Assembly (NCBI GenBank): GCA_017559825.1
Contig: JAFYQR010000115.1
Location: 1 to 40,990 of the forward strand
Reading direction: 5' to 3'
Source of the DNA: Thermoguttaceae bacterium
GTDB lineage: Bacteria > Planctomycetota > Planctomycetia > Pirellulales > Thermoguttaceae
DNA length: 40,990 nt
The translations under genes and the position numbers were made by a program. Shown here in pieces: positions 29,601-35,306 of the stretch (the first letter of the stretch is position 1; every line of letters begins with the position of its first letter). Under the pieces are notes generated by a model. The model worked only from the letters and a program-made list of their open reading frames with translations. It searched no databases and was not told where the DNA came from.

Positions 29601-31751
29601 GCCGTAGTAGTTCGTGCCGATTTGGCTCGACGCGAGCGTAATATCGCCGGTAACAGGTTGCGCCAACGAGTCGAATTGACGCGCGTAAACGCCGCCAAAG
29701 TAGCTGGCGTCTTGCGCTTCGGAAGTCCAAGCGACGATGAAAGCGCCGTCTTTGTCCGCGGCGATCGTCGGGTCGGTTTGACGGCCGTTCGTCGAAGCGT
29801 TGACGACGAATTCGTTCGCGACCGGCGCGACGCATTGCACCTTCGCGGCGTCGGCCAACGCGAACGGATCGGCGACGAACGTCGTTTCCGTTTCGCCGTT
29901 TTCATTTTCGACGGTTTGCAGGTACCCGAGCTTGCCGCCTTCGGCGCCGTTCGCGTAGAAGTTCAGCTTGTCGTAAGCGGCGGTATTTTCGGCGGCGTAG
30001 CCTTGAACGACGAAGCGACGCGCCATAATATCGGCCGAGTTGTACGGTTGCGCGACGTCGGCGACTTCGTTTTCCCACGCGACGACGAAAGAGCCGTCGG
30101 CGCTCATCGCGACGTCCGGTTTCGATTGGTTCGTCCGCCCGGTACCAAGGACGAGCGTTTCGCCTTCGCGATCGGTAACGACGTAGCCTTCTTCGTCGAC
30201 GACAAATTCGGCGACCTCCGCCGAGTTGACGCGGAAGACGGAGCTGTTTTCTTTAACCGTCTCTGCGACCCACTCGCCATCGAGGGTTTCGTAAGTCGAA
30301 ACGCCGCCGGAACGCGTGGCGTAAGTCGCGGCGGAGACGATCAACGCGTCTTCGTTTTGCAAACCGTTCGCGCCGGTGAACGTGATTTGGAATTGGTTCG
30401 TCGTTCCCGCGACCGGAACGACCGAAACTTCGATCGCCGGAATCTTCGCTTGCATCGTGCCGTAGGCTTGATCGGACGAGTAAGCGCGGGACGGCTCTTC
30501 GACGTAAGTGTACGTATGCGTCGCTTCGTCGTAGATATAACCGCGGGTAACCGGCGCGTAGAGCGTCGCGCCCTTAACGGCGTTGAACGCGTTTTGAATA
30601 TTTTTCGCCGTCGTCCACGGATCGGAAGAAACGGTAATCCCGATCGAAGCGCCGGTTTTGCTCGAATAAGACGTAATATTGCGCACTTCGTCGACGGTCG
30701 TAACGACGCCGCTGGCGAGTTCGTCCGATTGCGCGTCGAGCTTGGTTTGCAGCGTTTTCACGACGGCTTTTTTACCTTGCGTCGCGATCGTTTGCTCGAT
30801 CGCTTGCTGATATCTGTCGCCAAAAACGTTTTTAAGGATCAGTTTTTGGTACGTCGTGCAAGAACGCAAGTCGGAAACGTCGAAATCGGTCGCGCGCACC
30901 TTTTCGAGGAGTCCGTTCATGTCGTTATAGTAGTCGTTGCGAACCTTAATATCCGAAACGTTTTGCCCGCGGAAGTTTTGGTCGGTTCCGAAAGTAATGT
31001 CGAAGTCGGTTTCGCTGACGGCGACGACGACGGCTTCGGAGTATTCGCCGCCCGGGATGGCGCGGATCGTTTCCTGCAGTTTCGCGGCGTTGTCGCTCGG
31101 GGTCAGGGCCGCGTCGTGTTCGAAAAGAATCCACGTCAGCTCGCCTTCGGCGTAGAAACCGAGGTTGAACGTCGAAATCGAGTTCGAGGTCGGATAAACG
31201 TCTTCGGCGCCGTTGCCGGCGAACGACGATTTATAAATCGAGAAACGCTGCGTTTCATAAGCGTTGTAAACGAGTTCAAACGAACCGGATTGAACGTTCT
31301 TCGTTTCGCCGTTCAGACCGGTAATTTTCGAACCGGGAACGAGTTCTTGCGGAATCGTGATAATTTGAACTTCGTCGGTCAGGTAACTCGCGTAAATATT
31401 GAGGTCTTCGACGTACTCGCCGTTTTCGTCGAGCAGATACGGGCTCGATTCCGGATCGGTCGCGTCGTAAGCGGGATTCTTAAGACGATCGGCGCCGGTC
31501 CAAGCGACGATCACGTCGCCGGCGTTGTTCGAATCGACGGCGACTTCGCCGCGCACGTCTTGCCAACCGTCGTTGACGAGAATATTGTCGGTCGTTCCGA
31601 CGGTCAAGCTCAAAAGTTGGCGTTCTTCGAGTTGGTCGATCAAGAGTTTCGTCGGTTTTTGTTCGCGCGCTTTTTCAATACGCTTTTTGGCGAAACGCCC
31701 CGTCAGCAAATCGGCGACGCCCCAAACTTTATTTTTCCGCGATAACGACAT
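20685..31751 (-). CDS. Giant LEPR-XLL-like surface protein with embedded trypsin-like protease and RTX-like tail
   Basis: About 3688 aa. Residues 1-48 are basic and end in LEERQLLS, matching the LEPR-XLL N-terminal segment of very large planctomycete/gammaproteobacterial surface proteins. About 18 repeats of the type D..G.FVV.W....G....YAR.F (for example DGDVVVVWESYGQDGSGWGV) fill most of the chain. Ig-like Big_5-type domains start near 1337 (AGPTVVNVSLPNG) and 2534 (DIPPYVVRANAAY). Residues about 1985-2268 form a trypsin-like protease domain with His2052, Asp2103, Ser2220. Residues about 3300-3688 carry RTX-like GTSGDDEIV, GLGGNDSIV, GGAGDDVAKI units that probably bind calcium. Five poly-Asn tracts act as linkers. 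ATG at 31751 is preferred to an upstream in-frame TTG (31772). Probable role: secreted or cell-surface adhesin/hydrolytic scaffold (inference); secretion route unknown. Confidence 0.85.
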   Translation of the reverse strand: MSLSRKNKVWGVADLLTGRFAKKRIEKAREQKPTKLLIDQLEERQLLSLTVGTTDNILVNDGWQDVRGEVAVDSNNAGDVIVAWTGADRLKNPAYDATDPESSPYLLDENGEYVEDLNIYASYLTDEVQIITIPQELVPGSKITGLNGETKNVQSGSFELVYNAYETQRFSIYKSSFAGNGAEDVYPTSNSISTFNLGFYAEGELTWILFEHDAALTPSDNAAKLQETIRAIPGGEYSEAVVVAVSETDFDITFGTDQNFRGQNVSDIKVRNDYYNDMNGLLEKVRATDFDVSDLRSCTTYQKLILKNVFGDRYQQAIEQTIATQGKKAVVKTLQTKLDAQSDELASGVVTTVDEVRNITSYSSKTGASIGITVSSDPWTTAKNIQNAFNAVKGATLYAPVTRGYIYDEATHTYTYVEEPSRAYSSDQAYGTMQAKIPAIEVSVVPVAGTTNQFQITFTGANGLQNEDALIVSAATYATRSGGVSTYETLDGEWVAETVKENSSVFRVNSAEVAEFVVDEEGYVVTDREGETLVLGTGRTNQSKPDVAMSADGSFVVAWENEVADVAQPYNSADIMARRFVVQGYAAENTAAYDKLNFYANGAEGGKLGYLQTVENENGETETTFVADPFALADAAKVQCVAPVANEFVVNASTNGRQTDPTIAADKDGAFIVAWTSEAQDASYFGGVYARQFDSLAQPVTGDITLASSQIGTNYYGPADAAMSDDGYAVVAWGYNDWQDTTGASTLYHSVLEPQSAKFIVDHEVVAEGAYGASVAFAYSVVDEKTGDYAARFGIAYNVQGGVATGGDDATANALLDETLAGLPTVRFESAVYEITGNVLEEEEAPTVDDNNNNTNTGENEDDTNISDEVIHVGSRETSSFTSALVAQQTATETAGDRGNPSIALDADGDVFIAYQGFVGLADIQSMRKEGFSALDYVGYTADSEELAIQLAWSDFDKANLVYENKAIQYQDGKIAYEDKNEDLAKFVKLALGWGYDVDGELVEFGAEPVYTVANVDCIDVDVYERRFLAVAQKEGATAEQLTRLHAVLEALLSPLRNNGNDVNLRLYGQKYYSGDNQQTEQGDAAVVSNLRDGSNACFYLAFPNRYVASATTSLVIGRQDNAENNEPTNAETIAIDLSGQYDADYGYIADPLAAAQAVADALNASELAAGQPASFVVRYVPLSEVEFYKGTLGELDIFTESFEYSATVTIDDVEQVVQRSVDDYFVLQIVAQHDLHDTPLYIGYEDVLEPTTVKLMNQTVEDMNYAMSSSLFVERNGSLGTAQTNPALASTASGDLTVAWGVRSEADPRNAYNTYPNVGNPIDAAFTHIYVRNFVESTDNAGPTVVNVSLPNGDKVQEGEMVTSALRDVVVSFSENMLTVGDGTNAYNRLHAVDNVANWTLLRDGVEVTGAIESVSFGLNASQSLAQNTVDENGNPVEEINDGLLANGTNRWEAVISFAEGCELSDGNYSLVCSSMVQDVARNAIYSQGYAVDGSGAGFDGRAWSLDFSVTRLNEALGFEYGDSFARDNYIPEDYIEYDPSAPSRENGAYGPVVYNDFSSLRQVTRSSILNETSDYGPNTAQAVASNANGDFVATWVETLEQIDEETGVKTVTQTVWAKAYRALYVMNKEGVREQVIDQSVENVVVKVYEATAEYEASTNKKGETVYTLVSATSNGEAAEVFADPRQASVAIDDRGEFVVVWDMITDGEEADGSRDVYMAKYAFNGGQMKLNGKTEALRVNVETDKDQQYAAVAMDADGDVVVVWESYGQDGSGWGVFGRRFMTNGLSYGYANTIQTLSFSDSVEVQGDALKLTGEVDDQAFEAVVQLSVEMKTNAERIKDALVGTGFFAEKDLDVVVSGAGEISIEFKGDYTATYVDLIDAEWTREGQTDRSLICNVEMRQLGATGKEFEVNETTENNQRFASIAMERDGAFVVSWTSWGQDGDSAIESNIYARKFASNHVISNPVGSVEDMTIAADGTSKVISTDDIDSHEVYGGGIYDSVGMITVGGDATNGGTGTGTGTNGDSQIDAESLGTGSLLTTGMHVLTAAHVVTGDDGTPIDPSETQILVTFHTANGTVSIPVAEVYVHETYDGETGGAGVDLAILQLATAAPRELEGYELYTGSDEIGQTVTFVGYGTYGEADDAENDAIGDRGIGVKHQGQNVYELDGSNFQDSENPNVLVYDFDDGTAANDYLGNYYGIYNRGLGDDEAITAPGDSGGPTFINGQIAGVCSWGTDFDGDESFGPGNYQVDVRVSAYVDWVNEIILGGLGAEFLVNTDLAVAVIADEDDANNNNNNTEDETLTTLDDAWTQGSQIWSSVAMDSKGNFVVTWTGYNQDGNGDSLTGASNNGLGGVFGRVFSSDPESSLIYGGEVFQVNEYTAYDQIHSQVAMASNGDFVVVYESYQDPSNDENSDVADNFGIYARRYELVEGETITVETGATNNNNNNNNNNDTTTEAEEAEIAVLEQKPIGSEFRVTRDDYYAFDKDQLGGSVAVDANGDMVFVWTDLSEPRENVDAVVRMRALTLPEDDIPPYVVRANAAYTNAAGEELQVSLYNNNVTFATGYAPTALVYSFSEYMYSAQMNLDIKKDAFDADSLYAYSDAKSTETASIKSVLNVGNWSMTRNGQKVTTDYIADIVYGYNASTLVEDYVRNLEAETGEKYYVSSGETRTNSYELVIIFRKPLPDGTYAVTLSDKVADAFSNRLDGDYDGESGGAFTVRFNVGVATSDQDDERVPETDMEAYVGALGGNGEPIVVSNQDGFIIVTESQVLYELGSTGTGNNNNNNNNNNNGTSNDEESEAYGFYETVVIDGTTYRIQSDVVMRRFNADGSADGVETRVNTYSIGNQIHPDIALTEGGSYVVSWVGESEDALNGVCARFYPGGAAQPKQVQIAGRKGIRCWNTDVQINEATGLVLITWIQGSTTREGADKVCGVYYDVNGEQKSEVFTVAENGDQSVESFDVESAMVDGKLQYVVAWTVADPDTLTREVYQRAFVANYVGGEYVVEEIAGKTRVNENTTRGQYTPQIAIVDEGPDAGKYYVVWVSDQTQANGADIYARAYNADGSAASFLGKTGEALVNTTVAHRQHQPSVDANEYGVVFAWTSFDAEEFNYDPDLREDRHDDGICVRVFNAAGQPVNVANDRLALGAVVGSNEGEFVLNGTTAGYQTAPSVAIFDWELVDGVYAPKFVVAWQGPNLNAGEAIEDEEGTTNNNNNANHNNNNKNNNGENAGDAYIGPYSTFYKLISAGGSASQTGDATIVSSKSERFTADVSKDSGSNGFYRPVDSGELVLAAGSGVSSTLKLNGTSGDDEIVVETAANGVATIKINGKTQTVPTGTTAIVVDGLGGNDSIVYKSASANDVAVDATNGAVRIFGSVSFAATNVESATLNGAGGTLSVSATANGDYVELGAGSAKATSAKGFELNAEGFANVSALGGGVAAATLVGTSGDDVVSATASTVATTGVELKNFASVRIDGGAGDDVAKIDGATSLNASENAVVASTASSTIVAFGFETVEAKGVGSATANVYGSRGDDSVLADAAKTEMVYAAGTVLRASGFDTTNVFGNGGADRASLFAGSGLNTFEGRATQASLTGGSFARNLNGFSNVAVFGSDEGKLIANLYDTFGDDAFALAQDSATMDVDGANLYSILAVDQVKVKREAGRGDDSIEEADALDYLFSTENWDF
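22065..22113 (-). repeat. Poly-Asn codon tract 5
   Basis: Mixed AAC/AAT run encoding NNNNNANHNNNNKNNN (residues about 3213-3229), just before the segment that leads to the RTX-like tail. Confidence 0.85.
23371..23403 (-). repeat. Poly-Asn codon tract 4
   Basis: Uninterrupted run of 11 Asn codons, AAC and AAT mixed (residues about 2783-2794), preceded by GSTGTG and followed by GTSNDEE. Confidence 0.9.
24391..24419 (-). repeat. Poly-Asn codon tract 3
   Basis: Run of about 10 Asn codons, AAC and AAT mixed (residues about 2444-2454), followed by DTTTEAEEAE. Confidence 0.9.
24854..24872 (-). repeat. Poly-Asn codon tract 2
   Basis: Six Asn codons (residues about 2293-2299) flanked by acidic residues, 25-30 residues after the protease domain. 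Confidence 0.8.
24948..25800 (-). other. Trypsin-like serine protease domain inside the giant protein
   Basis: Within one reading frame: GGIYDSVGMI at the mature-type N-terminus, LTAAHVVTG with the catalytic His (codon 25598-25596), GVDLAILQLA with Asp (25445-25443), and ITAPGDSGGPTFINGQIAGV with Ser (25094-25092), ending near AYVDWVNEIILG. Order and spacing (51 and 117 residues) fit the S1/chymotrypsin fold. A Gly/Thr-rich insert follows the first strand. Confidence 0.9.
29181..29203 (-). repeat. Poly-Asn codon tract 1
   Basis: Short Asn-rich run NNNNTNT (AAC/AAT mixed; residues about 850-857) between acidic stretches. Confidence 0.7.
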
Positions 31752-32068
31752 ATGCAGCACCTGTCTCAACAATGTAATGTGAAAATAAACTCGCGCCTAA
31801 GCGCGAATCCGCGCGTCGACTTAGTTCAAATCGCGTCCAACTTGAATCGTTTTGCGAACGAGTCGCTTCGCAGTCGAGCTTTTCGACCGCTTCGAGTCGC
31901 CGACGACTCGCGGTCAAGTCGCTCGACCGCGTTCGAACGTTCGTCGTTCTTCCCAATCTTTCTCCGCTTTCCCGACGCCGTCAAGAAAGCGCGAAAGGAA
32001 CCTCGTCTCGTCCTTCCCTCGTCGAGAGGTTCGAACGGGCCGAGTCGAGAATACGTCTCATTCTCTCT

Positions 32069-32097
32069 AATATAATCAAAATTAGCGTCCGCGTCTA
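32069..32097 (-). promoter_or_regulatory. Possible promoter of the giant gene
   Basis: TAGACG (32097-32092), 17 bases, TATATT (32074-32069) on the minus strand; leader about 310 nt. The -35 is weak. Confidence 0.45.
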
Positions 32098-32356
32098 TTT
32101 CAGCTTCGCAAAAACGTTTCCTTTTTTCCTTTTCTTCCTTCGCGATGCAACGGTCTTGCGGAATATCCGGCTTGCGCCGACGCCGCCGAGTCGCGCTCTC
32201 TCGCCAAAACGGCGAAACGGGGAAAGAGGGAAACAAGAGGCGAACTTTAACGAAAAAACAAGGAAAACCGACGCCGCGTTTCGAGACGCCCGTTCTCGCC
32301 GAGCGCGGCGTTTCGCAACGCGGTCGACGCGAAAGAAAACAATTCCGCGCCGCTCC

Positions 32357-32385
32357 TTGAAATTTCTAAAAAATTTTGATAAAAT
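32357..32385 (+). promoter_or_regulatory. Promoter of the TraB-like gene
   Basis: TTGAAA (32357-32362), 17 bases, TAAAAT (32380-32385) in an AT-rich patch; leader about 180 nt. Because the start of transcription falls near 32392, a start codon at 32376 is not usable. Confidence 0.7.
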
Positions 32386-32570
32386 TAAACGTCGTTAGTT
32401 CCTTGAAATTTTCTTTTTCTTCGGTTTTGCCGCGCCGTCGTCGAGTTTTAACGCTCGCCGTCGAACGCGCCGTCTCCGAAGCGAGAAAATCAACGTCGAG
32501 ACGCCGACGTTTCCCGCCTTCGCGTCGAACGAGTTCGCGTCGCCGTTCGCTTATATTAGAAAGGGTTGCG

Positions 32571-33641
32571 ATGACGTCGCGTTTTCTTCGTCCGACGCTC
32601 GCGGTCGGAACGCTTCTTGTCGTTTTTTTCGTCCAACCGTTCGCCGACGTTAGCGCGAAAACGGCAATTTTTCCGCATTTCGTCGCAAACGGCGTTCAAC
32701 GCGACGATTCAAACGCTTCGAACGGTCGCGACGTCGAAACCGATTTCGAAATCGGCGCAAGCTCGGCAAACCCGTCCGTTTCTAACGATTCCGCAAGTCG
32801 CGCCGAGAACGCCGAATCCGACGCGCTTTGGATTCGCCTCGACCGTTCCGACCGAGGCGTTCCGCTTCGTTTGTCGACTTCGATCGTTCGCTTCGAAGGC
32901 GATTTTCGCGCCGCCGACGGAACGACGCGCCCGGTCTCCGTCGATTTGATCGGCGCGATTCACATTGCCGAGAGCGCGTATTACGAACGCCTTAACGCCG
33001 AGTTCAAAGAGTACGAAACCGTCGTTTTCGAGTTGGTCGCCGACGAAGGCTTCGACGTTAAAGACCTCGCCGCCGCGAAAGAGGCGAAACGCGAAGGCCC
33101 CGCGTCCCCGCTCGACGCGATTCCGCTCCTTCAACAATCGTTCGGCGACGCGCTCGGCTTGGTGAATCAAACCGACGGAATCGACTACTCCGCGCCGAAT
33201 TTCAAACGAGGCGACGCCGACGCCGACGATTTTCTCGTTCGCTTAACGACCGGCGGCGATATTCCGAACTTTTTCGCCGGCTCGACGTTCGACGCGCTCT
33301 TTTCGTCGGACTCCGGCCGCTTCGAAGCTTGGGCGCTCGCTTGCGTTTTGGCGAAAGACAAACGGCTCGCGCTCCGTCGACTTTTCGCCGACGAACTCGC
33401 CAAAACCGAGCTTACCGTCGATCCCAACGCTAAAGAAACTGCGCTGATTCATTTCCGCAACGAAATCGCGCTCGACGTCGCGCAAAAAGAGCTCGAAGCG
33501 GGCAAGACGAAGATCGCCGTCTTTTACGGCGCGGCGCACCTCGACGATTTGGCGCGGCGAGTCGAAGCGACGTTGGAAAACTCGCGCCGCTCCGAACCGC
33601 GCTGGATTCCGGCTTGGACGATGGAGTCGGAAAAGAAATAG
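32571..33641 (+). CDS. TraB/GumN-like secreted protein
   Basis: 356 aa from the ATG at 32571, which has AGAAAGGG 7 bases upstream and opens a signal peptide (RFLRPTLAVGTLLVVFFVQP). The body has VDLIGAIHIAESAYYERLN (GAIH at 128-131), EYETVVFELVADEG and near the C-terminus KIAVFYGAAHLDDLARRVE. This paired G-x-x-H pattern is that of the TraB/GumN (Tiki-like) fold, some members of which are metal-dependent proteases; many bacterial ones have no tested activity. A Ser/Asn-rich linker (about 45-85) follows the signal peptide. An in-frame extension upstream to 32376 is Arg-rich and lies partly before the predicted transcription start, so it is excluded. It is convergent with the EF-hand gene. Confidence 0.75.
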   Translation: MTSRFLRPTLAVGTLLVVFFVQPFADVSAKTAIFPHFVANGVQRDDSNASNGRDVETDFEIGASSANPSVSNDSASRAENAESDALWIRLDRSDRGVPLRLSTSIVRFEGDFRAADGTTRPVSVDLIGAIHIAESAYYERLNAEFKEYETVVFELVADEGFDVKDLAAAKEAKREGPASPLDAIPLLQQSFGDALGLVNQTDGIDYSAPNFKRGDADADDFLVRLTTGGDIPNFFAGSTFDALFSSDSGRFEAWALACVLAKDKRLALRRLFADELAKTELTVDPNAKETALIHFRNEIALDVAQKELEAGKTKIAVFYGAAHLDDLARRVEATLENSRRSEPRWIPAWTMESEKK

Positions 33642-33706
33642 CCCGCGTTTCGAACGTTTCGCGCCTATATATTAATGACGGCGGCGCCCGACGCGCTTGC
33701 GAAAAG

Positions 33707-33748
33707 AAAAAACGCGGTCTCGAACTCGCGCTCGAGCCGCGTTTTTTT
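33707..33748. terminator. Bidirectional terminator between convergent genes
   Basis: Arms 33709-33723 and 33732-33745 (one bulged T) with A-runs and T-runs on both flanks serve both the TraB-like (+) and the EF-hand (-) genes. Confidence 0.8.
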
Positions 33749-33787
33749 ACGTCCTTTTTTTTTCCGCGCTCTTTTAAAGCCGAGAAC

Positions 33788-35083
33788 TCAGCGAACCTCG
33801 TCCGGAACGACGAGCCCGTCGGCATTCTTGTCGAGCTTGCCGAAATACGCGATCGCCCGAGTCGAGAGCGTCGGCGCGAACTCGCGCAGCGAAAGCTGGC
33901 CGTCGCCGTTGAGGTCGCGAGCTAAAAACCAGACCGGCACGTTTTTCAACGCTTCCGGCGGAGCCGCGTACTCGCGCCGCGTCGTCGAATCGATTTCCGC
34001 CAAGAGCGCGCCGAGCAGTTCTTCGTCTTCGACGTCCTCGAGCGCTTTATTTTCCTCGATAAAGATCGCCAACACCTCTTCGTCGGTCATTTCGGCCAAC
34101 GCGTTGGCGTTTTTCTTGTCGGTCGCGACGGCGGCGTCGGCGGTTTCCCGACGCAACGGAGCGGAAGCCGGACGAATGCGCGTTTCCTTATCCTCGTCGA
34201 GCACGACGCGATTGGCGACGTAAGTCGGACGCTTCGGCGCCGGCGCGTGAATCGTGCGCCCCGACGCGTAGCGAGCCAAATAGAAGAGCACCTCTTGGTC
34301 GGTCAGCGTCCAGTCGCCGTCCATATCGACCGCTTGCGCGCCTTGAATTTTGTCCTCCCATTCGACGCGTTCGAGCGCTCCGTTCGAGTTCGCGTCGTAT
34401 TTCCCAATCAAAAATCGCCCGTAAAAACGCAGCGCGAGCGGAGCGGTCGGAACGAGCGCGTCGTCGCGTCGAGCCATCGACTGACTGTAATACTCGTTTT
34501 CCGATTCCGGCGAGTACCGCTTTTCGCCGTCGGCGTTGAATTTCGGAACGGTTCCGGCGTTAAGCGTCGCTTCGGCGGCCGCCTTTTCCTCTTCGGTCAT
34601 TTCCGCCATTTCGACGAGTTCGCCCGCGGCCGCGGCGGCCGCTTTTTCGGCGGCTTGCGCGGCGGTTTCTCCGGAGCTAAAATCGCCTTTGTCCCACTGC
34701 GCCCAACGGTCGGCGCCCACCATCTCCTTCATACGCGTCGCCAATTCGGGGTTGCCGCGCATGCGCTCGAAGCGTTCCGGCGTCATATTGGCGACGATCT
34801 GTTCCGGCGAAAACGGATTGCGTCCGCCTTGACGGTTCCCTCCTTGGCGGTTCCAGTTTCCGCCGCTCGGGCGCTCGCCGCCTTGACGATTCCCGCCCCC
34901 TTGACGGTTCCAGTTCCCGCCCCCTTGGCGCCCTTGCCGTCCTTCGCGACCGCCCCCTTGCGGAGGTTGCGCGACGGCGATTCCCTCCGACGACGGCGAA
35001 ACCGTCAAATCAAGTTCCGGCGAAACGCTCAAAAGCGCCGCGACGACGGCGGCCAACGTTCGAAATCGATATTTCCGCAACAT
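33788..35083 (-). CDS. Secreted EF-hand protein with Gln/Gly/Asn-rich segment
   Basis: 431 aa. A hydrophobic N-terminal segment (residues 8-20) suggests export. Residues 40-90 are low-complexity repeats of GGNWNRQGGGNRQGG type. Four EF-hand calcium loops are visible: DANSNGALERVE (230-241), DMDGDWTLTDQE (253-264), DLNGDGQLSLRE (390-401) and DKNADGLVVPDE (418-429), arranged as two pairs separated by about 125 residues of acidic, helical sequence. EF-hand proteins of this sort are abundant in Planctomycetes and may bind calcium at the cell surface or act as sensors. RBS GGAG stands 8 bases before the ATG. It is divergent from the GspE/PilB gene and shares its promoter region. Partner and function unknown. 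Confidence 0.85.
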   Translation of the reverse strand: MLRKYRFRTLAAVVAALLSVSPELDLTVSPSSEGIAVAQPPQGGGREGRQGRQGGGNWNRQGGGNRQGGERPSGGNWNRQGGNRQGGRNPFSPEQIVANMTPERFERMRGNPELATRMKEMVGADRWAQWDKGDFSSGETAAQAAEKAAAAAAGELVEMAEMTEEEKAAAEATLNAGTVPKFNADGEKRYSPESENEYYSQSMARRDDALVPTAPLALRFYGRFLIGKYDANSNGALERVEWEDKIQGAQAVDMDGDWTLTDQEVLFYLARYASGRTIHAPAPKRPTYVANRVVLDEDKETRIRPASAPLRRETADAAVATDKKNANALAEMTDEEVLAIFIEENKALEDVEDEELLGALLAEIDSTTRREYAAPPEALKNVPVWFLARDLNGDGQLSLREFAPTLSTRAIAYFGKLDKNADGLVVPDEVR

Positions 35084-35165
35084 AATAAAATCTCCGCGAC
35101 CAAAACCGCGTTTCGTTTCTAAAGGAAAGTCGGAAGGAAAAGCGCCGAAAGGGCGACGCGACGGC

Positions 35166-35193
35166 TTGAATCGTCGACGTTCCTTATTATAAT
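35166..35193 (+). promoter_or_regulatory. Promoter of the GspE/PilB gene, overlapping the opposite promoter
   Basis: TTGAAT (35166-35171), 16 bases, TATAAT (35188-35193); start near 35200, leader about 107 nt. Runs into the -10 of the minus-strand promoter. Confidence 0.6.
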
Positions 35194-35197
35194 AATC

Positions 35198-35226
35198 AGT
35201 ATACAGGATAGCGCGACGTTTTACAA
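35198..35226 (-). promoter_or_regulatory. Promoter of the EF-hand gene, overlapping the opposite promoter
   Basis: TTGTAA (35226-35221), 17 bases, TATACT (35203-35198) with an extended TG; start near 35191, leader about 108 nt. Confidence 0.6.
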
Positions 35227-35306
35227 GTTGGGGCTCGCGTTTTGCTCGGTCGAAAGAACAAATTTTTTTTCGAGCCGTCGAAAATTTTTGAGAGGAGACC
35301 GCTCCG

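Larger units (their letters stand above)
31752..32570. other. Divergent intergenic region, giant gene and TraB-like gene
   Basis: 819 bases between two divergent genes, holding a promoter for each direction (32069-32097 minus, 32357-32385 plus) and a CGTTCGAACG palindrome at 31930-31939. The frames seen on both strands are Arg/Ser-rich and lack RBS, so no gene is called. Confidence 0.55.

Noticed and set aside
20418..31745. A 3775-codon open frame on the plus strand covering the whole giant gene
   Set aside because: It is antisense to a gene with clear domains and a full catalytic triad; its product is Arg/Val/Asp-rich without domains. The high-GC codon bias avoids TTA, CTA and TCA, which keeps the opposite frame open. 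The same holds for the antisense frames over gyrA (10272-14159) and secA (16618-19485).
31826..32236. 136-codon minus-strand frame upstream of the giant gene
   Set aside because: Low-complexity charged sequence, no RBS, and it spans the proposed promoter of the giant gene.
32376..32570. N-terminal extension of the TraB-like protein
   Set aside because: It would start before or inside the -10 box, is Arg/Ser-rich, and the ATG at 32571 has both an RBS and a signal peptide directly after it.
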